From assembly GCF_016756495.1 (NCBI RefSeq), contig NZ_AP023243.1, positions 992,001-1,056,000 of the forward strand: DNA of 64,000 nucleotides, read 5' to 3'. The DNA is from Mesorhizobium sp. 113-3-3. Its GTDB lineage: Bacteria; Pseudomonadota; Alphaproteobacteria; Rhizobiales; Rhizobiaceae. The notes beneath the pieces were generated by a model. That model worked only from the letters and a program-made list of their open reading frames with translations, was not told the DNA's origin and made no database searches. Shown here piece by piece: positions 18,801-25,193 of the stretch (within the stretch, counting starts at the first letter, position 1; the number at the start of each line of letters is the position of its first letter). A program made the translations under genes and the position numbers.

Positions 18801-21516
18801 CAATCTGGCGCTGACGGTGCCGTCGGCCATCCAGCTTGCCAGCAACACCCTCTCGATCGCCGACCAGACGCCCGGCGGCACCACCACTTTGACGACCGCC
18901 GACGGCGCCAACGTCATCACGCTCGGCGCCAGCGGCAACATCATCGACGGCTTTACCATCGACGGCAACGACAGCACCGGCGCCAATGCCGCGATCGGCA
19001 TTAGCGGCGGCACGGCGAACGCCACGATCCGCAACATGACGATCAGAAACGTCACCGCCACCGATATCGACTTCGGCGCCGGAGCCACCGGCACGACGAC
19101 GCTGAGCAATCTCTCGCTTTTCTCGACGGGGGCGGCCGGGACGGGCATCAAATTCGGCGCTGCCTCCGGAACGGTCACCGCGACCAATGTCGACTTCTCG
19201 GGTGGCGGCGGCCTGTCCGTCGTCGGCGGCAGTGCGGTGTTCAGCTTCGACAGCGCGAGCTCGATCTCCAGCCTCGCCGGCACCGCTGTCAGCATCACCA
19301 ACCGCACCGGCGGCAGCTTCGGCTTCGCCGGCACCGTCACGACGGGTACCGGGGGCAGCGGCATCGCCATCTCCGGCGCAACCGGCGTAGACACGGTCAG
19401 CTTCACCGGCGCCCTCAGTCTCGCCGCCAACGGCGGCACGGCTGTCTCGATCAACAATGGCGGCTTGGCCTCGACCGTCAGCTTCGCCAACCTCGCCATC
19501 ACGACGGGCGGCGCCAACACGGCCTTCACCGCGACCAATGGCGGCACGGTCACTGTCACCACCGGCTCGATCAGCGCGACGAACGCCCAAGCGGTCAACC
19601 TCAACGGCATCGCGGCCGGCATCAATTTCACGTCGACCACCTCGGGCGGCGGCGTCAACAATGTCGCGCTCACCAACGTCACCGGTACGGTGAACCTGGG
19701 CAGCGGCGCTCTGAGTGGCGCGACGACGGGTACGGCGTTCCTGGTTTCGGGCGGCTCGGCCAATATCGATTACAACGGCACCATCACCCACACCGCCAAC
19801 GCCACCGCGATCGACATCCAGAACCACAGCGGCACCGCCGGCGGCGCCAGCACGATCTCGTTCGACGGAACCGTGACGTCGAACGGCTCGAGCGATGGCA
19901 TCAACCTGGTCAACAATGGCGGCACCAACGGCACGAATATCAATTTCACCAACACGCTGACGATCAATACGAGCACCAGCGGCAGCACCGGCTTCAATGC
20001 AACCGGCGGCGGCACGGTCACCGCGACGGGTGGCACCGGCAGCACGATCACGTCCGGCAGCGGCACCGCGCTTAATGTGGTCAACACGACGATCGGCGCC
20101 TCGGGGCTGACGTTCCGGAGTATTTCGTCCAACGGCGCCGCCAACGGCATCGTGCTCAACAACACCGGCACCAGTGGCGGGCTGACGGTCACCGGCGATG
20201 GCGGCGGCGCGAACAATGGTTCGGGCGGAACGATCCAGAACTCGACCGGCGACGGCATAAGCCTGACGTCGACCCAGGATGCCCACCTCGCCTACATGAA
20301 CATCACCAACAATCTGGGCGACGGCATCGGCGGCTCGGGCATCAATGGGTTCGTGCTGAACCGGCTCAACATCTCCGGCAATGGCAATGACGCGGCGACG
20401 GACGAGTCCGGCATCAACATAACGCAATTGACCGGCACCGCCTCGAACGGCGCGCATGCGACGTCGATCAGCAATTCGGTGATCAGCAACAACAACGAAT
20501 TCGAGATTCAGATCGCGAACAGCTCTGGTACGTTGACGAATCTCCAATTCATCAACAACACGATCTCCAGCAACGGCCTGCCGATCAACGGCAATGTCAG
20601 CTCGCCCCATGGCAACCTCGTCAACTTCCTTGGCACGGGGTCGTCCACGATGGGGATCACGGTCACGGGCGGCAGCTTCACCGGAGATTGGAATGCCGCC
20701 TCTCCGCCCGCGACGATCACGGGCACCGGTCTGTTCGCCAATTCCGGTGGTACCAGCATGACGGTGAACGTGTCGGGCGCGACGTTCACAAACAACAATG
20801 CCGGCGTCGACGTGTCGACCGACCCGGCCGCGACCTCGCTTACCTTCGACATCGAGAGCAACACGTTCATCGGGCAACGTTCGACGGCCATCAATCATTT
20901 CGACAATGGCAACGGGCCTTTCAACAGAACGGTCAACGGAACGATCAAGAACAACATCATCGGCAACAACGCGGTCACCAATTCCGGCTCGAGCGTCGGC
21001 ACTGGCATCCAGATCCAGAACGAAGGCGCCGTCAACGGCAAGTATCTGATCGACGGCAATCAGATCTATCAAATCGCGACTGGACCCGGCATCAGCGTCA
21101 ATGTCGGCCTTGCCGGTCAGGCGACAGGCGGTGGTGAAACCGATCTCACCATTACCAACAACATTTTCGACCATATCAACGGCAGCCGCGCGATCACCGT
21201 CCAGGACAATCAGGTTACCAATATCGCGTCTCCGCCGGGGGCTGGTCCTTTCCCGACCATCTGGCTCAACCTTCAGGGCAATTCCTTCGCCAACATCGCC
21301 GGTCAGGCCGGCAATGGCCAATACGTGCGTCTCAAACAGTCGTACGGCGTCTTCAAGGTCACGCAGTCGGCCGCCACTGCCGGAGCAAACGCCGGCGAAC
21401 TGGATGACGCAAACGGCATCAACGACCCGACCAAGTTCAGCACCAGCAGCACCAGCGGCAGCATTCAATACGGCCAGGGGGCCGCGCCCTTGCCGACGAC
21501 CAACCCTCTGCCTTGA
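6886..21516 (+). CDS. Giant inverse-autotransporter-like surface protein with beta-helix passenger (4,876 aa)
   Basis: The frame is open for 14.6 kb. Residues 1-30 form a leader extension, and 31-55 a hydrophobic signal segment (LTTLALGLSGVVADA). Residues about 60-290 resemble the intimin/invasin-type (type Ve) beta-barrel: LGIRRIVNPDLMLGGYAYI, then LGVEAITPNFDAHVNVFVPI, and paired amphipathic strands. Residues 308-330 (LRKRVNERVRGDIGVRIQSQ) match the linker after such barrels. From residue 350 to the end the chain is Gly/Thr/Asn/Ser-rich, with repeated short turns (NNTGT, TGTTTL, GAGGNG, NFTGT) typical of a right-handed parallel beta-helix. There is no C-terminal barrel or YadA-like anchor; the protein ends in QYGQGAAPLPTTNPLP. 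The likely role is a very large exposed adhesin or biofilm factor (inference). The barrel call is from pattern recognition, without a profile search. Confidence 0.75.
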   Translation: MGTTETSRQVGGMVARGEAFHVRAGYGRLRIARQLWKTTALTTLALGLSGVVADADPDGLWQPQIRAIVGADNNGGNAALEGFIPIKQTAESVLFLDVRAKHDFKDASGQDIGLGIRRIVNPDLMLGGYAYINLENYSGTQFTAGTLGVEAITPNFDAHVNVFVPIKGDSTDRSTSSTLSMVSNQLIEQISVLDHRDYAAWGIEGEIGAQVPVNLPDKHSLRLDIGGYHFEDPHGDDGSVTGAKAGFEYTIGDVFGSGTELVFAGEVRNDNRDDTQFAGSVRLNIPFNPSRGSDTTAAIGTDPVYPVSEGLRKRVNERVRGDIGVRIQSQEINGGTTTRVAINAATNAAFGKFYFADGGLAGAGTQADPTTLDDAVTKAGTGGFVVALGGNGNIQTPGQTIAAGQTLIGGGESVTAKLANGGTATFNLGGSDGTIQGTNVANNVITLGTGNTLNGITITGGANGIFGNNAAGTTLTNVTVTGAGGNGAEFKGNSTNVSASNFTATGNGLDGLHIEDNGTYNFTGTTLLSGNLDDGLDITGQGTYTFATVNALNNTDRGITVQGTSSGGSFTTTGGTVSGNGGMAVFIDPITAHVVLDSISQTGGTSGVVLDHVSGSFTVNGATTISNTTGPAIAISDSPATIRFGDINITNPGADGMSFAGVNAAVVAGNIVISGLGVGTGLDFFGSQTNFTVQSLNITGPGAAGTIGIDLAGTTGGASIIITNGGSISGVDTGVRFGISGSLASSANAEFSFGGGSIAGSTASLDARGLNQTLGHYAFGSTSFSGPQLFDPQNVIFVGSTATGLMDGSSLSNLASFTTANANTDSNAIFVLVNDGTPIDASGGFSLSSGQTLASFGNGRSFSLGGVPINITGDNVQHGVTVSDPAGAATLTNSGAGDVVTLANNTSLLDFNISGGGANGIHGSGVSAVTISGLNVTGAALNGVLFDGTNSITANNLNSSGNTGSGLEIDSGDGTYNFTGTTTLSNNTGQGLLVGGAGTYGFETLDAKNNGAQGVFVTSLGAAKLTITGGTISGNGLQGVLIQSLGLGNGTELDVTLDSVSQTGGQNAIGLSHTSGNFSVTGTTTASNTLFDGIFIGDSSATVDFGGAVTITQPSRDGIRLLNNTGTISFHGTTTITNPGAFNSAIRVGNSGPVHFADVDVTGLIGGRSGLSVSGTSVFTATTLDVTGTGTSTGIDLSGTNGGSVTIGSGVISAGTGVQMGTNGQVGTTANTTFSFGAAGGAVITGTTASLDMRGLSPGSGTYAFNTTVLNGPQLFDIANVIFVGAASTNAGDGSSVNDLINATAADALAAPANTIFVLVNNGTGNINTDADGFTLADGQSIVSFANGASVSLGAPPANVTGTNVISGTQFQADPFGNGGATLNNSAGNTIDLANGNLVANLTVSSSATAIDGTGIAGATINGVTVSSAATGLVLDGVTGTVTVGGLNVQNASQTGIALVGSSAMVNFTGNTKIANATSVGLFANNFDGTASFDDLDVTGGGTGVGIVAGSSGTMTFGTGSSIAGTISNAFSITNSTPNVTYNGTISQTAAASAVRISNMTGGTATFGGKITASTGAANAIDLTGNTGGTVNFNGGLDLTADGGFAFSAVGGGTLTVTGSSNTVATGLGPDEKGIQIAGMTIGAAGVNFSSVAVDGSGGGVSTGIAISNTSGGNVTFGGVDLYRISGVAISLNNVSGTYSFNGTTKVDTVVGGGAGFLVQNSAATVNVGNLVTTNIAGADVSLANNTGTIGIGGTITNSGSGDGVVVSGGSAAITVSAAISSSATAPGTAVKVDGITGGSVAFSGAVNSTGTGTGVSVSNTAGGSSVGFGSVTVSGAAGNGIDISGNAGSVTFAGTTGVTLGSAANAAGINFSGTNANVTFGATNVTMGAGAGQTGIDFTGSSTTAGFGVTTITGTGILTSRGIDLSSTTGNKTITFQRGSSITNLGIGVELAHDLTTATSANANFTFGDGNSADGLQSTISATAVGAYTVNTVGLNPASGNYDFDDVFFTGNANLASAVGVVTFVSQSGGVIAAGTDGLSMSVNTISVAAADALAGTQTFAFVGTVDLSGTPFTLDSGQSITGFGNSSSILVSGTIQPVNVQGNLGATGGNVTGNEGVVTGTGGLLNLLGNNQVRDTAFDFSGAIGSVFTIDQNAGGFNNAGGIVIEGVTVSNVASGSLAFNVTSLDTNLSIANNNINVAGTLLKVTGGTGNITLTRGTLPNSATAGTLTGGGVNIDSRTGGLVNFTDKVTVNGNGVSLTNNTGSTVTFADVDITTNGAAAFTATGGGAVNVTTGTINATNAQAVALDGITAGINFASTSATFASGNGIDLQKLSGTASFGTGTLTNTGLGTSFNVGSATALSGGNATISYGGTIATNGAGAAVSIQSMTGGSVTLSGNLADSNATAGGNILIAGNDSATITFSGSSKVISSGATDGVNIGFPGGFPLGTPSANTNSAINFTGGGLDITTTTGDGFEAIGDVVNFPPGPPSTITVSGTGNKVNSGADGLVVVGTNVGASGMTFDSITATSTNNAAGVLLQAADLAGDVNIGGLKDTGYIGASLAGLSGAGVVNFTGTTDLDVSYEGFEIGGQVGTVNIANVAGSTLTIDGSQIGIALAVLQTGTVNVGGNGGSASIGATTSTTGSAITLSGGNNLVSGTLNYNGSIKVDTGTVLQAGGGDWTHLNMSGSVVSTTAVALPGTAAFVFSGNAEGVYNISSTIDHTGTAVGVLFDGSSEGTVTFSGTSKIFNTSSGTNDAIVKAPSIGAGQGTGTLNFTNGGLVITTSSGAGFTASTLSPGTVSVSGTGNSITTGTGTALKLDGATVGAGGINFDTISSNGAATGISLNNVSGGTLNLGAVNLQNITSRGVDVSGTLGSTLNFTSLNIGLNAASAVGLDLNGAALGASNITAGDFDVDGGSFAGTIGIDMAGTTGTGTIQLGDTVNNNPGPAGQTSTIANVGYGVQFSSATNAKLVFGDGQGPAESSIATTGGQVIHATDTLPTNGDYNFNDVNFTGDTANLASISVYYVTAGGTGDGSLANPGSYLGAQASTANVVVLIDQNVNGAQETIDLSGTTFNLDDGQVLLAFKSGDAAVDVSTLGVDTSGGASAAFHFTTVQNSPIIAAPGGIDTLRPILQSNNATSVINFATSGTGTFTGGIENLIVRNLGSGAGVAVNAAGASNFILRNNDIAAGGNALNFATTGAPANTLLLSIDGNTLRSTASGLAASFSGQNISATDNSIAIRSFAGNKVTGGAGSGGIVFNNVRFDSDGAGGTVSAGTLAMGNPGARIQGNGLSFTNTSGTLDLGQLNLANTGGTGVLANTKGAGTIFTLNSSAGVVATNSGAAFNLDPLTVNMTFSSVSASSGASGIIFDGVAGTFTVTGATSISSTTGFGIDAINTNTGTFNFNTVAVNNAAATGGGIHVASGTLNVTGLANIDTTSGIGLSQNGGTTSFTGGLTIDTTTGTGIFGNGGTIGITATAGAETVNSTLGQAIDLGSMQANIALDSTSSGGGGDNVSLVLVDGALNLGSGTLTGATSSSFNVNGGTAAVSYSGNITKSSGSGAAVIVQGRLAGAGLVALSGNLTSNVNGIVLSANSGGTVTVSGASNNFTGAGFGIAITGNSGGTYNINGASYTIGMTGGGTGVSISGNSSPVTMNFGGGLAITTAAGAGFSATGVGTLNVTGSSNTISTGSGTALSLNGLTVGAGGVNFSSVSANGAATGISLTNVISSGGGTIALGTVNLQNITSRGVDVTGTLGVALSFNDLDIGLNSSTGVAFDLNGAAINAAITANDFDVTNAAAAGTSIGVDLQGASGGQTVRLGDTVVGGNSSSIAGVNTGVFLNSTTNLAFVYGDGESATDQLSTISANVGIDASSAPVAGTYNFQDVNFQSSPGLGFGIGKIYFVGASATGDGTGRDQNNLATLSTAEAASVASDILVLVNDQGVITAQGTNGNDTLVLLASEQVRGFDNGNINLALTVPSAIQLASNTLSIADQTPGGTTTLTTADGANVITLGASGNIIDGFTIDGNDSTGANAAIGISGGTANATIRNMTIRNVTATDIDFGAGATGTTTLSNLSLFSTGAAGTGIKFGAASGTVTATNVDFSGGGGLSVVGGSAVFSFDSASSISSLAGTAVSITNRTGGSFGFAGTVTTGTGGSGIAISGATGVDTVSFTGALSLAANGGTAVSINNGGLASTVSFANLAITTGGANTAFTATNGGTVTVTTGSISATNAQAVNLNGIAAGINFTSTTSGGGVNNVALTNVTGTVNLGSGALSGATTGTAFLVSGGSANIDYNGTITHTANATAIDIQNHSGTAGGASTISFDGTVTSNGSSDGINLVNNGGTNGTNINFTNTLTINTSTSGSTGFNATGGGTVTATGGTGSTITSGSGTALNVVNTTIGASGLTFRSISSNGAANGIVLNNTGTSGGLTVTGDGGGANNGSGGTIQNSTGDGISLTSTQDAHLAYMNITNNLGDGIGGSGINGFVLNRLNISGNGNDAATDESGINITQLTGTASNGAHATSISNSVISNNNEFEIQIANSSGTLTNLQFINNTISSNGLPINGNVSSPHGNLVNFLGTGSSTMGITVTGGSFTGDWNAASPPATITGTGLFANSGGTSMTVNVSGATFTNNNAGVDVSTDPAATSLTFDIESNTFIGQRSTAINHFDNGNGPFNRTVNGTIKNNIIGNNAVTNSGSSVGTGIQIQNEGAVNGKYLIDGNQIYQIATGPGISVNVGLAGQATGGGETDLTITNNIFDHINGSRAITVQDNQVTNIASPPGAGPFPTIWLNLQGNSFANIAGQAGNGQYVRLKQSYGVFKVTQSAATAGANAGELDDANGINDPTKFSTSSTSGSIQYGQGAAPLPTTNPLP
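7934..18850 (+). repeat. Six super-repeat modules inside the giant surface protein
   Basis: A module of about 75 residues recurs six times. It starts with a strand such as VIFVGSTATG, IYFVGASATGDG or VYYVTAGGTGDG, continues through IFVLVND-type or VVVLIDQ-type strands, and ends in a GF-L-GQ-(I/T)-F-G turn. Modules start near 7934, 9271, 10729, 12949, 15958 and 18586 (residues about 350, 796, 1282, 2022, 3025 and 3901). The beta-helix blocks between them vary from about 1.3 to 3.0 kb. This is a repeat at protein level; the DNA copies have diverged. Confidence 0.7.
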
Positions 21517-21710
21517 TCGGCCTGTGCCAAAGATTTTGTTTACCAGAGGGAGCTAAAAAACCAGCTTGCAAAGTAATGAAATCGGTTGTTGAATAGAGCA
21601 GAGAAAACTGTTCTAACTAGCAGAAAAATTTAAGTAACTGGGTCGGCCTTTTTGCAAGTGTCTCTTGCGAAATGGAAGGTCTGTGCTTGTTGTTATGCAA
21701 AGGGGCGACG
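21517..21710 (+). other. AT-rich gap before the tail-collar genes
   Basis: A 194-bp stretch much richer in A/T than its surroundings (for example 21535-21650), between the giant gene and the first collar gene. It probably carries the promoter of the collar operon, but I cannot fix a -35/-10 pair. The AAGGGGCG ribosome site of the next gene ends the gap. No clear terminator with a T-run follows the giant gene. Confidence 0.35.
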
Positions 21711-22223
21711 ATGGCGGAACCGTTTCTTTCCGAAATCCGAATCATGTCTTTTGTCTTCGCACCAAAGGGTTGGGCGCTGTGCAACGGACAGCTTCTCCCA
21801 ATCAATCAGAACCAGGGGCTTTTTTCGCTGCTCGGCACCACTTTCGGTGGCGATGGCCGGGTGAACTTCGGCCTGCCCGACTTTCGGGGCCGTATTCCGG
21901 CCCATGTCGGCAACGGCCATACACTGGGCGAGCGGGGTGGGGAGCAGGCGCATACGCTTTCGATAGGCGAACTGCCTCAGCATACGCACGTCGCAAACGC
22001 ATCCACCACGCAGGGCGACTCGAACAACCCGAATTTCGCGAATGTCGGCAACGTCCTGGCGAAGGATCCGGGAAACATCTATGGCCCCGCGAGCAATCTG
22101 GCGGCATTGAACGCCGGGAGCGTGTCCAGCATCGGCGGCAGCCAGGCGCATCTGAACATGCAGCCCTTCCTGACGCTCAGCTTCTGCATCGCCCTGCAGG
22201 GCATCTTCCCCTCGCCGACCTGA
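21711..22223 (+). CDS. Phage tail collar-domain protein 1 (MdpB-like)
   Basis: The 170-residue product belongs to the tail-collar family that includes phage short-tail-fibre domains and the bacterial microcystin-dependent protein MdpB. The N-terminal collar domain is clear: EIRIMSFVFAPKGWALCNGQ, LFSLLGTTFGGDG and FGLPDFRGRIPAH. A His-containing ELPQHTH segment follows, and the C-terminus is the MQPFLTLSFCIALQGIFPS block shared by all three paralogs here. The ATG at 21711 has AAGGGGCGACG in front; the frame is open further upstream but without that support. There is no signal peptide. The genes at 22236 and 22752 follow with 12-nt gaps, so they form one operon. No phage structural or lysis genes are nearby, so this is not an ordinary prophage. 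Confidence 0.85.
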   Translation: MAEPFLSEIRIMSFVFAPKGWALCNGQLLPINQNQGLFSLLGTTFGGDGRVNFGLPDFRGRIPAHVGNGHTLGERGGEQAHTLSIGELPQHTHVANASTTQGDSNNPNFANVGNVLAKDPGNIYGPASNLAALNAGSVSSIGGSQAHLNMQPFLTLSFCIALQGIFPSPT

Positions 22224-22235
22224 GGATTAGCGACC

Positions 22236-22739
22236 ATGGCACAACCCTATGTTGGCGAAGTTCGTATGTTTGCCGGCAATTTCGCGCCGGCAGGCTGGAT
22301 GTTCTGCGAAGGGCAGCTTTTGCCGATCTCTGAGAACGAGACGCTGTTCAACCTGATCGGCACCACCTATGGCGGCGACGGCGAAAGCACTTTCGCGCTG
22401 CCCGACCTGCGTGGCCGGCTTCCTCTTCACCAGGGCAATGGTTTTACCCTTGCGGAGACGGGAGGCGCCGAGGAGATAACGCTGACGATCCAGCAGATTC
22501 CGGCGCATTCCCATCCGTTTCTGGGGAACATCGGCAATGGATCGCAGGCGTCGCCACAAAACAATGTGCTTGCAAGTTCGACGCTGGTCCAACTGTACGC
22601 CGCGGAAACAGCCGACGCCAACATGGCGACATCAGCCATCTCCTCCGTAGGCGGCAGCCAGCCGCATACGAATTTCCAGCCCTATCTCTGCGTCAATTTC
22701 ATCATCTCGCTGTTCGGCATTTTCCCGTCGCAGACTTGA
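22236..22739 (+). CDS. Phage tail collar-domain protein 2 (MdpB-like)
   Basis: The 167-residue second paralog of the collar operon. It keeps the same order of motifs: EVRMFAGNFAPAGWMFCEGQ, LFNLIGTTYGGDG, FALPDLRGRLPLH, a QIPAHSH turn and the C-terminal block FQPYLCVNFIISLFGIFPS. It begins 12 nt after gene 1 with TGAGGATT upstream. The paralogs differ most between the collar and the last 30 residues, as expected for specificity regions (inference). The role is not known from sequence; in phage this fold trimerises at fibre tips. Confidence 0.85.
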   Translation: MAQPYVGEVRMFAGNFAPAGWMFCEGQLLPISENETLFNLIGTTYGGDGESTFALPDLRGRLPLHQGNGFTLAETGGAEEITLTIQQIPAHSHPFLGNIGNGSQASPQNNVLASSTLVQLYAAETADANMATSAISSVGGSQPHTNFQPYLCVNFIISLFGIFPSQT

Positions 22740-22751
22740 AGAGAGACCGTC

Positions 22752-23279
22752 ATGGCCGATCCGTTCGTCGCCGAAATCCGTATCTTCCCGTTCAATTTCG
22801 CGCCCAAGGGTTGGGCGTGGTGCGACGGCCAGTTGCTGCCATTGTCGCAGAACACGGCTTTGTTCTCGCTGCTGGGCACCACCTATGGCGGCGACGGCAA
22901 GTCCAATTTTGCCTTGCCCGACCTGCAGGGCAGCGTGCCCATGCACCCCGGCCAAGGCCCAGGGCTTTCCCTGCATGATCTCGGCGAAACTGGCGGTTCG
23001 GAAACCGTAACTCTGCTGGAGTCCGAGATTCCGATGCACAACCACACGATGCGGGCGACCGTCGAAAATGGAACGCAGGGTACGCTGACCCCCGGCATCA
23101 CGCTGGCAACATCGGCCAACGGAGCCGTGTTTCAAAAGACCACCAACGCCAATCTGGTGCCTATGAGCCCCAACGCACTTGCCCCCGCCGGCGGCGACCA
23201 GCCGCACAACAATATGCAACCCTATCTCACCTGCTATTTCTGCATCGCGCTGCAGGGCGTCTTCCCGCCGAGAACCTGA
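22752..23279 (+). CDS. Phage tail collar-domain protein 3 (MdpB-like)
   Basis: The 175-residue third paralog. The motifs are EIRIFPFNFAPKGWAWCDGQ, LFSLLGTTYGGDG and FALPDLQGSVPMH, an EIPMHNH turn, and the C-terminal block MQPYLTCYFCIALQGVFPP. GAAGAGAGA precedes the ATG and the gap to gene 2 is 12 nt. Three consecutive diverged copies point to a heteromeric assembly rather than recent duplication (inference). The protein has no signal peptide, so if it works at the surface it needs a dedicated export route or release by lysis. Confidence 0.85.
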   Translation: MADPFVAEIRIFPFNFAPKGWAWCDGQLLPLSQNTALFSLLGTTYGGDGKSNFALPDLQGSVPMHPGQGPGLSLHDLGETGGSETVTLLESEIPMHNHTMRATVENGTQGTLTPGITLATSANGAVFQKTTNANLVPMSPNALAPAGGDQPHNNMQPYLTCYFCIALQGVFPPRT

Positions 23280-23309
23280 ATTCCGAGCCAACAGGGCACG
23301 ACTCACGCG

Positions 23310-24641
23310 ATGGCCAAGAAAGCAGAACCGAAATCGAAGTCATCGGCCCCCGCGACAAAGAAGCCGGCGGCACCGAAAGCCGCTTCCAAGGCGAAAGGTA
23401 ATATCAGTTCGCGGCAGTCCGGACCCGCGCCCGTCTACCAGAGCATGCCGGGGGGCACGTCGTTCTTCGAACTGTCGCGGCTGATGGTGGTGGGCATCGA
23501 TTCCGCCAAGAGCCAGCTGATTCAGAAGGCGCAGACCTCGCCGAACGGGCCTTGGCCTTCCGCATGGTCACCGATCGCGCCCGGCGCCTGGGTGATCATG
23601 ACGGCTGGCCTGACGAAGGACGGCCGCGTTGCCGTGGTCGCACAGCCGTCAGGCACCACCAATCTGTCCTTCATCACCGAGGATGCCAACCAGATCGGCC
23701 CGATCGACAAATGGAACTCGCCGGTCGGCATCGGTGCACCGCCTGGCGCCACAAGCTACCAGAAGCTGACGATGGCCAATGATGCCGATGGCCGCATCGA
23801 AATCTTTCTCACCGACAATCAAGGCCGCATCTGGTGGATCTACCAGAATCCCGACCAGGTCGTGCAGGTGCAGAAAACCATCACGCCGCCCGGCACCACC
23901 GCGCCGATCGTCGTCACCGTCGATGTGCTCGCGCCACCGGCCAAGCCGTGGAGCGACTGGCAGCAGCTTACCGGTCAGCTGGTGACGGTCACCGCCATAC
24001 GCCAGGGCGACGGCCGCATCGCGCTGTTCGGTATCAATTCGAACCTGAATCTCTACCGCTGCCAGCAGGCGAAGCCGCAGCCGCTGAAGGTGGCCGACTG
24101 GACGGGATGGGTACAGATTGACACCACGCAAACCGGCGGTTTCATCGAGATGGCGCCGGCGATCGGGCCGCTGGGCGCCACCAATCTGTTTGCCATGAAC
24201 AGGGGCGGGCAGGTGCTGCACACGCGCCAGATGCCTGCCGGATCGGACAGCTGGACGCAATGGGCGACACCGGGTTACTCCAGGTGGCCCCAAAACGCGC
24301 TCGCCGCAGGCATTCAGGGCGATGGCGACATCGTGCTGGTCGCCACCGACCAGCAGCATGTCCTCCAGTTCAACGCGCAGTGGGATGCCAAGACCCAGAA
24401 CTGGTCGGGATGGCGCGATTTCGGTTTCGCCCTCAACTCAGCGCGCCTGTCGCTCAACTACAATGCCGACGGTCGGCTCGCTTTGTTCATGCTGATGGTC
24501 ATGCCCGACGGCACAAGTGGGCTTTGGACGATCAACCAGATGGCCATCGACAGCTCCGAATGGGAATATGACTGGATGGCGCTGACCACCAGTAACCTCA
24601 AGCAGATCGTCGTGGTGCGCGACCTGACGCCGCCGGTCTGA
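23310..24641 (+). CDS. Beta-propeller (PLL/tectonin-like lectin) protein with basic N-terminal tail
   Basis: The 443-residue product starts with a Lys/Ala/Pro-rich, histone-H1-like tail (residues 1 to about 33). The rest consists of repeated blades with the pattern DGRI-(A/E)-(L/I)-F followed by W-W elements: ADGRIEIFLTDNQGRIWWI, GDGRIALFGINSNLNLYRC, WTGWVQI, WSGWRDF and ADGRLALFMLMV. This resembles fucose-binding PLL-type and tectonin-type propellers. No signal peptide is visible. It follows the third collar gene by 30 nt and precedes a GNAT gene by 12 nt, so it belongs to the same operon. Glycan binding is inferred from the fold only. Confidence 0.65.
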   Translation: MAKKAEPKSKSSAPATKKPAAPKAASKAKGNISSRQSGPAPVYQSMPGGTSFFELSRLMVVGIDSAKSQLIQKAQTSPNGPWPSAWSPIAPGAWVIMTAGLTKDGRVAVVAQPSGTTNLSFITEDANQIGPIDKWNSPVGIGAPPGATSYQKLTMANDADGRIEIFLTDNQGRIWWIYQNPDQVVQVQKTITPPGTTAPIVVTVDVLAPPAKPWSDWQQLTGQLVTVTAIRQGDGRIALFGINSNLNLYRCQQAKPQPLKVADWTGWVQIDTTQTGGFIEMAPAIGPLGATNLFAMNRGGQVLHTRQMPAGSDSWTQWATPGYSRWPQNALAAGIQGDGDIVLVATDQQHVLQFNAQWDAKTQNWSGWRDFGFALNSARLSLNYNADGRLALFMLMVMPDGTSGLWTINQMAIDSSEWEYDWMALTTSNLKQIVVVRDLTPPV

Positions 24642-24653
24642 CGCGCAGGCGGC

Positions 24654-25184
24654 ATGGCGGGTCTGGAACAGTTCTCTCGGGTCTGGTCCCGGTCGCGCGA
24701 GGCCGGGCTCGCCTTTCGTGCCTCGACCGATGCGGATCTGCCGTTCCTGTCGCGTCTCTATGCCTCGACGCGCCTGGAAGAACTCGCCGTGACGGACTGG
24801 AGCGAGGCGCAGAAGGCCGCTTTCCTCGACATGCAGTTCCAGGCGCAGCACGCGCACTACAGAAAACACTATCCCGAGGCCGACTGGCTGGTGGTGGAGC
24901 GGGCCGGGCAGGACATTGGCCGCCTCTATATCGAGCGCTGGCCGAGCCAGCACCGCATCATCGACATCGCTTTCCTGCCGGAGCATCGCCGCAAGGGATA
25001 CGGCTCGGCGCTGCTGCGCGACCTCATCGACGAGGCATGGTTTGCCGGCAAATCAGCATCGATCCATGTCGAGAAGAACAATCCGGCCAGGCTCCTCTAT
25101 GTCGAGCTCGGCTTCAAGGTGATCGAGGACAAGGGTGTCTATGATCTGATGGTGTGCACGCCGCCTGGCGCCAGCACTCCATGA
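24654..25184 (+). CDS. GNAT-family N-acetyltransferase in the collar operon
   Basis: The 176-residue product has the GNAT fold. After an N-terminal LAFRASTDADLPFLSRLY start, the acetyl-CoA loop is RRKGYGSALLRDL (motif A, R-x-x-G-x-G/A) and motif B reads HVEKNNPARLLYVELGF. It lies 12 nt after the propeller gene on the same strand and ends the operon; a repeat element follows. Its substrate is unknown. Given the context it may acylate one of the collar or propeller proteins or a cell-surface amine (inference). Confidence 0.85.
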   Translation: MAGLEQFSRVWSRSREAGLAFRASTDADLPFLSRLYASTRLEELAVTDWSEAQKAAFLDMQFQAQHAHYRKHYPEADWLVVERAGQDIGRLYIERWPSQHRIIDIAFLPEHRRKGYGSALLRDLIDEAWFAGKSASIHVEKNNPARLLYVELGFKVIEDKGVYDLMVCTPPGASTP

Positions 25185-25193
25185 TCGACGGGC

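Noticed and set aside
21711-23279. The collar genes as part of a prophage or tailocin
   Set aside because: No tail tube, sheath, baseplate, tape-measure, lysis or integrase gene is nearby.
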